Below, piece by piece: positions 60,871 to 64,000 of a stretch of DNA of 64,000 bases. The stretch's first letter is position 1. Every line of letters begins with the position of its first letter. The position numbers were made by a program, and so were the translations under genes. The notes beneath the pieces were generated by a model. The model did no database searches, was not told the origin of the DNA, and worked only from the letters and a program-made list of their open reading frames with translations. The DNA is from Mytilus trossulus (Eukaryota > Mollusca > Bivalvia > Mytilida > Mytilidae), in contig NC_086382.1 in NCBI RefSeq assembly GCF_036588685.1, forward strand, positions 2,207,001-2,271,000, written 5' to 3'.

Positions 60871-61022
60871 TGTGCTGACTACTGGGTTGGTGATATAAAG
60901 GATTGGAAGAGTGTTTGTGATGTTTATATGAACATCTTTTGTCGGTCTTGGGTCAATTGATAACAACATGATCGTCTGATTTTCATTTTTACTGATTATA
61001 TCATATTCCTCCAATGTGAACA

Positions 61023-61120
61023 TTTTGACTAAACAAAGGCAACAGTAGTATACCGCTTTTCAAAGTCATAAATTGATTGAGAGAACACAAATCCGGGTTA
61101 CAAACTCAGACTGAGGTTTT
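61023..61120 (-). repeat. Dispersed repeat family D, copy 3
   Basis: AAAGGCAACAGTAGTATACCG and CGGGTTACAAACTCAGACTG are the inverse of 10030-10130. Confidence 0.55.
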
Positions 61121-61439
61121 GCACCCTGTCGATGCTTCAGTTTGCCTTCATGCAAATTCCTTCTTCACATGTACTTTGATTTAAATCTTTTTATTGTATT
61201 TATTATATTTTGTATATCCGTAAACTACTGCTTTATGACTTAAGATACATCAACATGTGGAAATATAATAAGATGTGATGTTTCGGAAGCTTCCGAACAG
61301 TTAAATCATATACATGTTATAGAAAACCAGAAACCTTTAGAATGCTGGCATTTCCTATCATGATGTTCTTGATAGAGGGTTGCTGCTCACAAGGAAGCTA
61401 ATAAACCAAGAGTTTCAAATGGTGAAGTTGAAATCATCC

Positions 61440-61835
61440 CTTCGTAAATTTTACGGACGCCATCACGAGTTGGTTGACCGTTATGGAAAAACCGTTTCAC
61501 AAATGATATCGGATATGTTCCTTACGTCGTAACTACAATCCTCTTCCCTGTCATGAATGTGACCTACCGAATTAGACTATTTACCGGAATTGATATCACA
61601 TAAGCAACACGACGGATGCCACATGTGGAGCAGGATCTGCTTACCCTTCCGGAGCACCTGAGATCACCCCTAGTTTTTGGTGGGATTCGTGTTGTTTATT
61701 CTTTGGTTTACTATGTTGTGTCATGTGTACTATTGTTTGTCTGTTTGTCTTTTTCATTTTTAGCCACGGCGTTGTCAGTTTATTTTAGATTTATGAGTTT
61801 GACTGTCCCTTTGGTATCTTTCGTCCCTCTTTTAG
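61440..61835 (+). repeat. Dispersed repeat family A, copy 7 (longest)
   Basis: Runs from CACGAGTTGGTTGACCGTT through AGCAACACGACGGATGCCAC and GGAGCACCTGAGATCACCCC to GACTGTCCCTTTGGTATC. The frame 61616-61855 is read through it and has no independent support. Confidence 0.8.
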
Positions 61836-62204
61836 CTACAGCTTGGAAACATTGATGGTAAAACGACGGCAAATAAAGACAATATGATGAATTAACACAG
61901 TTGACTATAAATACTTCGGACTTCTAAATTCAGATAAGAAATCGTGATAAAATTAATATTGATCCAAGTCCAGTTCGATGTAAACTATGGTGATCACGCC
62001 TAAGTCACCCTACTTTATTGTTTATTTGTGTGTACTCTGAATGTGTTGTCACTGGACCGAAACAAACACGATAAAACTATGAATTGTCTTCATATTACAT
62101 TTTTAACAAAGAGTGTTAAAAAGTAAAATCACAAAAATACTAAAATCCGAGGACAATTCAATCGAAAAGTCCCTAATCACATGGCAAAATCAAATGACAA
62201 AACA

Positions 62205-62300
62205 CTTCAAACGCATGGACAACGACTGTCATATTCCTGACTTGGTACAGGCATTTTCAAATGTAGAAAATGGTGGATTGAACCTGTTTTTATAGCGTTA
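62205..62300 (-). repeat. Dispersed repeat family G, copy 3 (inverted)
   Basis: GTCATATTCCTGACTTGGTA and CATTTTCAAATGTAGAAAAT are the reverse complement of the family G core at 43.9 kb. Confidence 0.6.
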
Positions 62301-62574
62301 AACCTCTTACTTTTACGACAGTTTCATCAATTTCCGTTATTTATACAACGATGCGTGAACAAAACACATAGCACACATAAATAAGCTACGTTAAATTAAG
62401 TGAATATATAATTGTCTGTGTATCTATCCATTGACATTACTGATCCACAGAAATGCGAATATATGTCTATAAATGTCTTGTTATGGTGTGATGTGACACT
62501 ATTGTTTCAGATAAGGGTGAAGGTTTGGTACCATTAAAACGTGTATTCCCGCTTCAACTGTTTGCCCTTGTCCT

Positions 62575-62845
62575 TAGTCAGGAATCTAAAGTTCAGTAGT
62601 TGCCGTTTGTTAATGTGGTTCATAAGTGTTTGTCGTTTCTCGTTTCTTATATAGATAAGACCGTTGGATTTCCCGTTTGAATGGTTTTACACGAGTTATT
62701 TTTTTGGGCCCTTTATAGCTTGCTGTTCGGTGTGTGCCAAGGCTTCGTGTTGAAGACAGTACCTTGACCTATAATGGTTTACATTCATAAAGCGTGACTT
62801 GAATGGATAGTTGTCTCATTAGCACTCATGCAAAACCTCCCATAT
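62575..62845 (+). repeat. Dispersed repeat family C, copy 4 (longest)
   Basis: Begins AAAGTTCAGTAGTTGCCGTTTG and proceeds through GACCGTTGGATTTCCCGTTTG and AATGGTTTACATTCATAAAG to GGATAGTTGTCTCATTAGCA. The 3' end is shared with fragments at 11.08, 36.27 and 54.60 kb. Confidence 0.75.
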
Positions 62846-64000
62846 CTAATATAGCATAAAAGTCAGTGAAAAACGTTCAGTAATCAACTTCATCATGTTC
62901 ATGTTAAGAGATATCATTTTAACATTGTTAATATTGAGTATTTGTCAATCGGTACATGCATGTACTTTTGAAAACTTTATCAAGAATTTTAGGATTGGTT
63001 GTTTCTTCTAATTAGCAAGCCTTCTAACGACTGTTAGATTGCTCTTTTTCAAATATAATGAAGGCGTTACCAAATCGTTAGTTTTCTGCGCTAAATTGTT
63101 CTTTGTTTCTGTTTTTTGGGGTTAGTTTTTTTTTTTGCGGTTTCCAATAGTAATGCTTTTTTTAAATACATTATGAGTCTATTTTTGTGCTCAATAGTTT
63201 ATGCTTTTCATAAGCAAAAGAAAATAGTAAATCACCTAGTAAGCTCTTTGTGAATGTCACTTATAAAACTACATTTTGCTCTATTGAGAAAGATGTAGAA
63301 TATTTAATCTAGGATTGAAATATAGACAAATGTTCAAAAACTGACTGAACATCAAATGAATTCTTGAATGCCTTGCGCACAAGTTTGTTATTGGTGTTGT
63401 TTGATCACCAGTAAATGTTTTCTCCAATATCTTTATTCTTGAATTAGTTTTCCATGTACTTTTCAATAGAGTAGAAATTGAATTGAATTGCATCTTGTTT
63501 TTTCGCACTGACCATTTTGTTTATGCAACGTCCACGACAACGTATTGATTATACTCATTATTGTACAATGTTGTATGATGTCAGAGGAGTAAAATTACCA
63601 GATTTAGTTGACACTTGAAATTGTTATTCTTTGTTGTTGTTTTGTTTCACTGGAAAATAAGGGTAATTTAGTGCAACCAGTATAATATTCAAGTTGGTAT
63701 GATATTGAAAAATTGACAATAATGAATCTTTATATGATTATATAAACACGAGAACCAGATCTGTAGATCAATTCTGTCAATCACCCTACAATACAAGAAA
63801 ATATTTGAATGAATGTCAAAGTGATTAAAACTTACATGTATATGTTAATATACAAACACTTTTATGTTAATACACAAACGTCTATAAAACAAATATTACA
63901 CATATGGATTGTTGACAAGCAAAATGTCTAATTGAAATAAATAAACAAACAAAAGTCATATACAAATTTGTAAATTTGTAAGCCATATCCGATGTATCTG
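62846..64000. other. Gene-free end of window
   Basis: No exon, RNA gene or repeat family was recognised. Confidence 0.4.

Noticed and set aside
61616-61855. 79-aa plus-strand frame
   Set aside because: Lies wholly in the longest family A repeat; a similar frame is read on the inverted copy at 20.2 kb.
62113-62295. 60-aa plus-strand frame
   Set aside because: Its second half is an inverted copy of dispersed repeat family G.

Overview
The window looks like AT-rich nuclear DNA from a bivalve mollusc, most probably a mussel-like (Mytilidae) genome. The reasons are spliced genes with canonical GT/AG junctions, gene families that are expanded in bivalves (cGAS-like Mab-21 proteins, fibrinogen-related proteins, B-box/NHL TRIM-like proteins, BTB-Kelch proteins), and many short interspersed repeats that recur inside the window. 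There is no bacterial operon structure. The species call is inference; the repeat families are the strongest hint.

Layout. 1-1643 (-): three exons of a Crypton/DUF3504-type tyrosine recombinase gene that runs off the left edge with all catalytic residues present, preceded by a nested-palindrome promoter-like region. 2211-5164 (+): a cGAS-like/Mab-21 gene whose acceptor and 5' coding region were tandemly duplicated (649-bp unit), leaving a truncated copy in front of a nearly complete one that carries a 2-bp indel. 5.2-11.2 kb: no gene, several dispersed repeats and a TTAA-flanked MITE. 11.8-15.0 kb (-): a decayed DIRS/Ngaro-like tyrosine-recombinase retrotransposon (gag, RT/RNase H, recombinase). 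16.2-19.2 kb: nested inverted-repeat elements. 19.5-31.4 kb (-): a complete spliced gene for a secreted coiled-coil fibrinogen-related protein (437 aa, five coding exons plus a probable 5' UTR exon with a TATA box). Its last intron is 6.3 kb and full of foldback and MITE-like DNA. 31.4-39.2 kb: no gene, a tRNA-derived SINE and a hAT-type MITE. 39.2-42.5 kb (+): a third cGAS-like/Mab-21 locus, a pseudogene in which the segment encoding the nucleotidyltransferase motif is amplified into exactly 16 copies of an 89-bp unit with a higher-order pattern. 45.8-47.3 kb (-): a BTB/BACK/Kelch gene. 51.3-52.1 kb: a Tc1/mariner-like remnant inserted into another repeat. 53.5-54.1 kb (-): a reverse transcriptase fragment. 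54.9-56.6 kb (-): a B-box/coiled-coil/NHL TRIM-like pseudogene. 56.7-64 kb: no gene, a near-perfect hairpin at 57.4 kb and more dispersed repeats.

How it fits together. The host genes belong mostly to families used in invertebrate innate immunity (nucleotide-second-messenger sensing, secreted lectin-like recognition, TRIM-like proteins). They sit in a matrix of young and old transposable elements, and several host loci are being duplicated or eroded. The strongest unusual signal is the 16 x 89-bp array inside the third cGAS-like locus. No operon-like or clearly co-regulated new system is visible.
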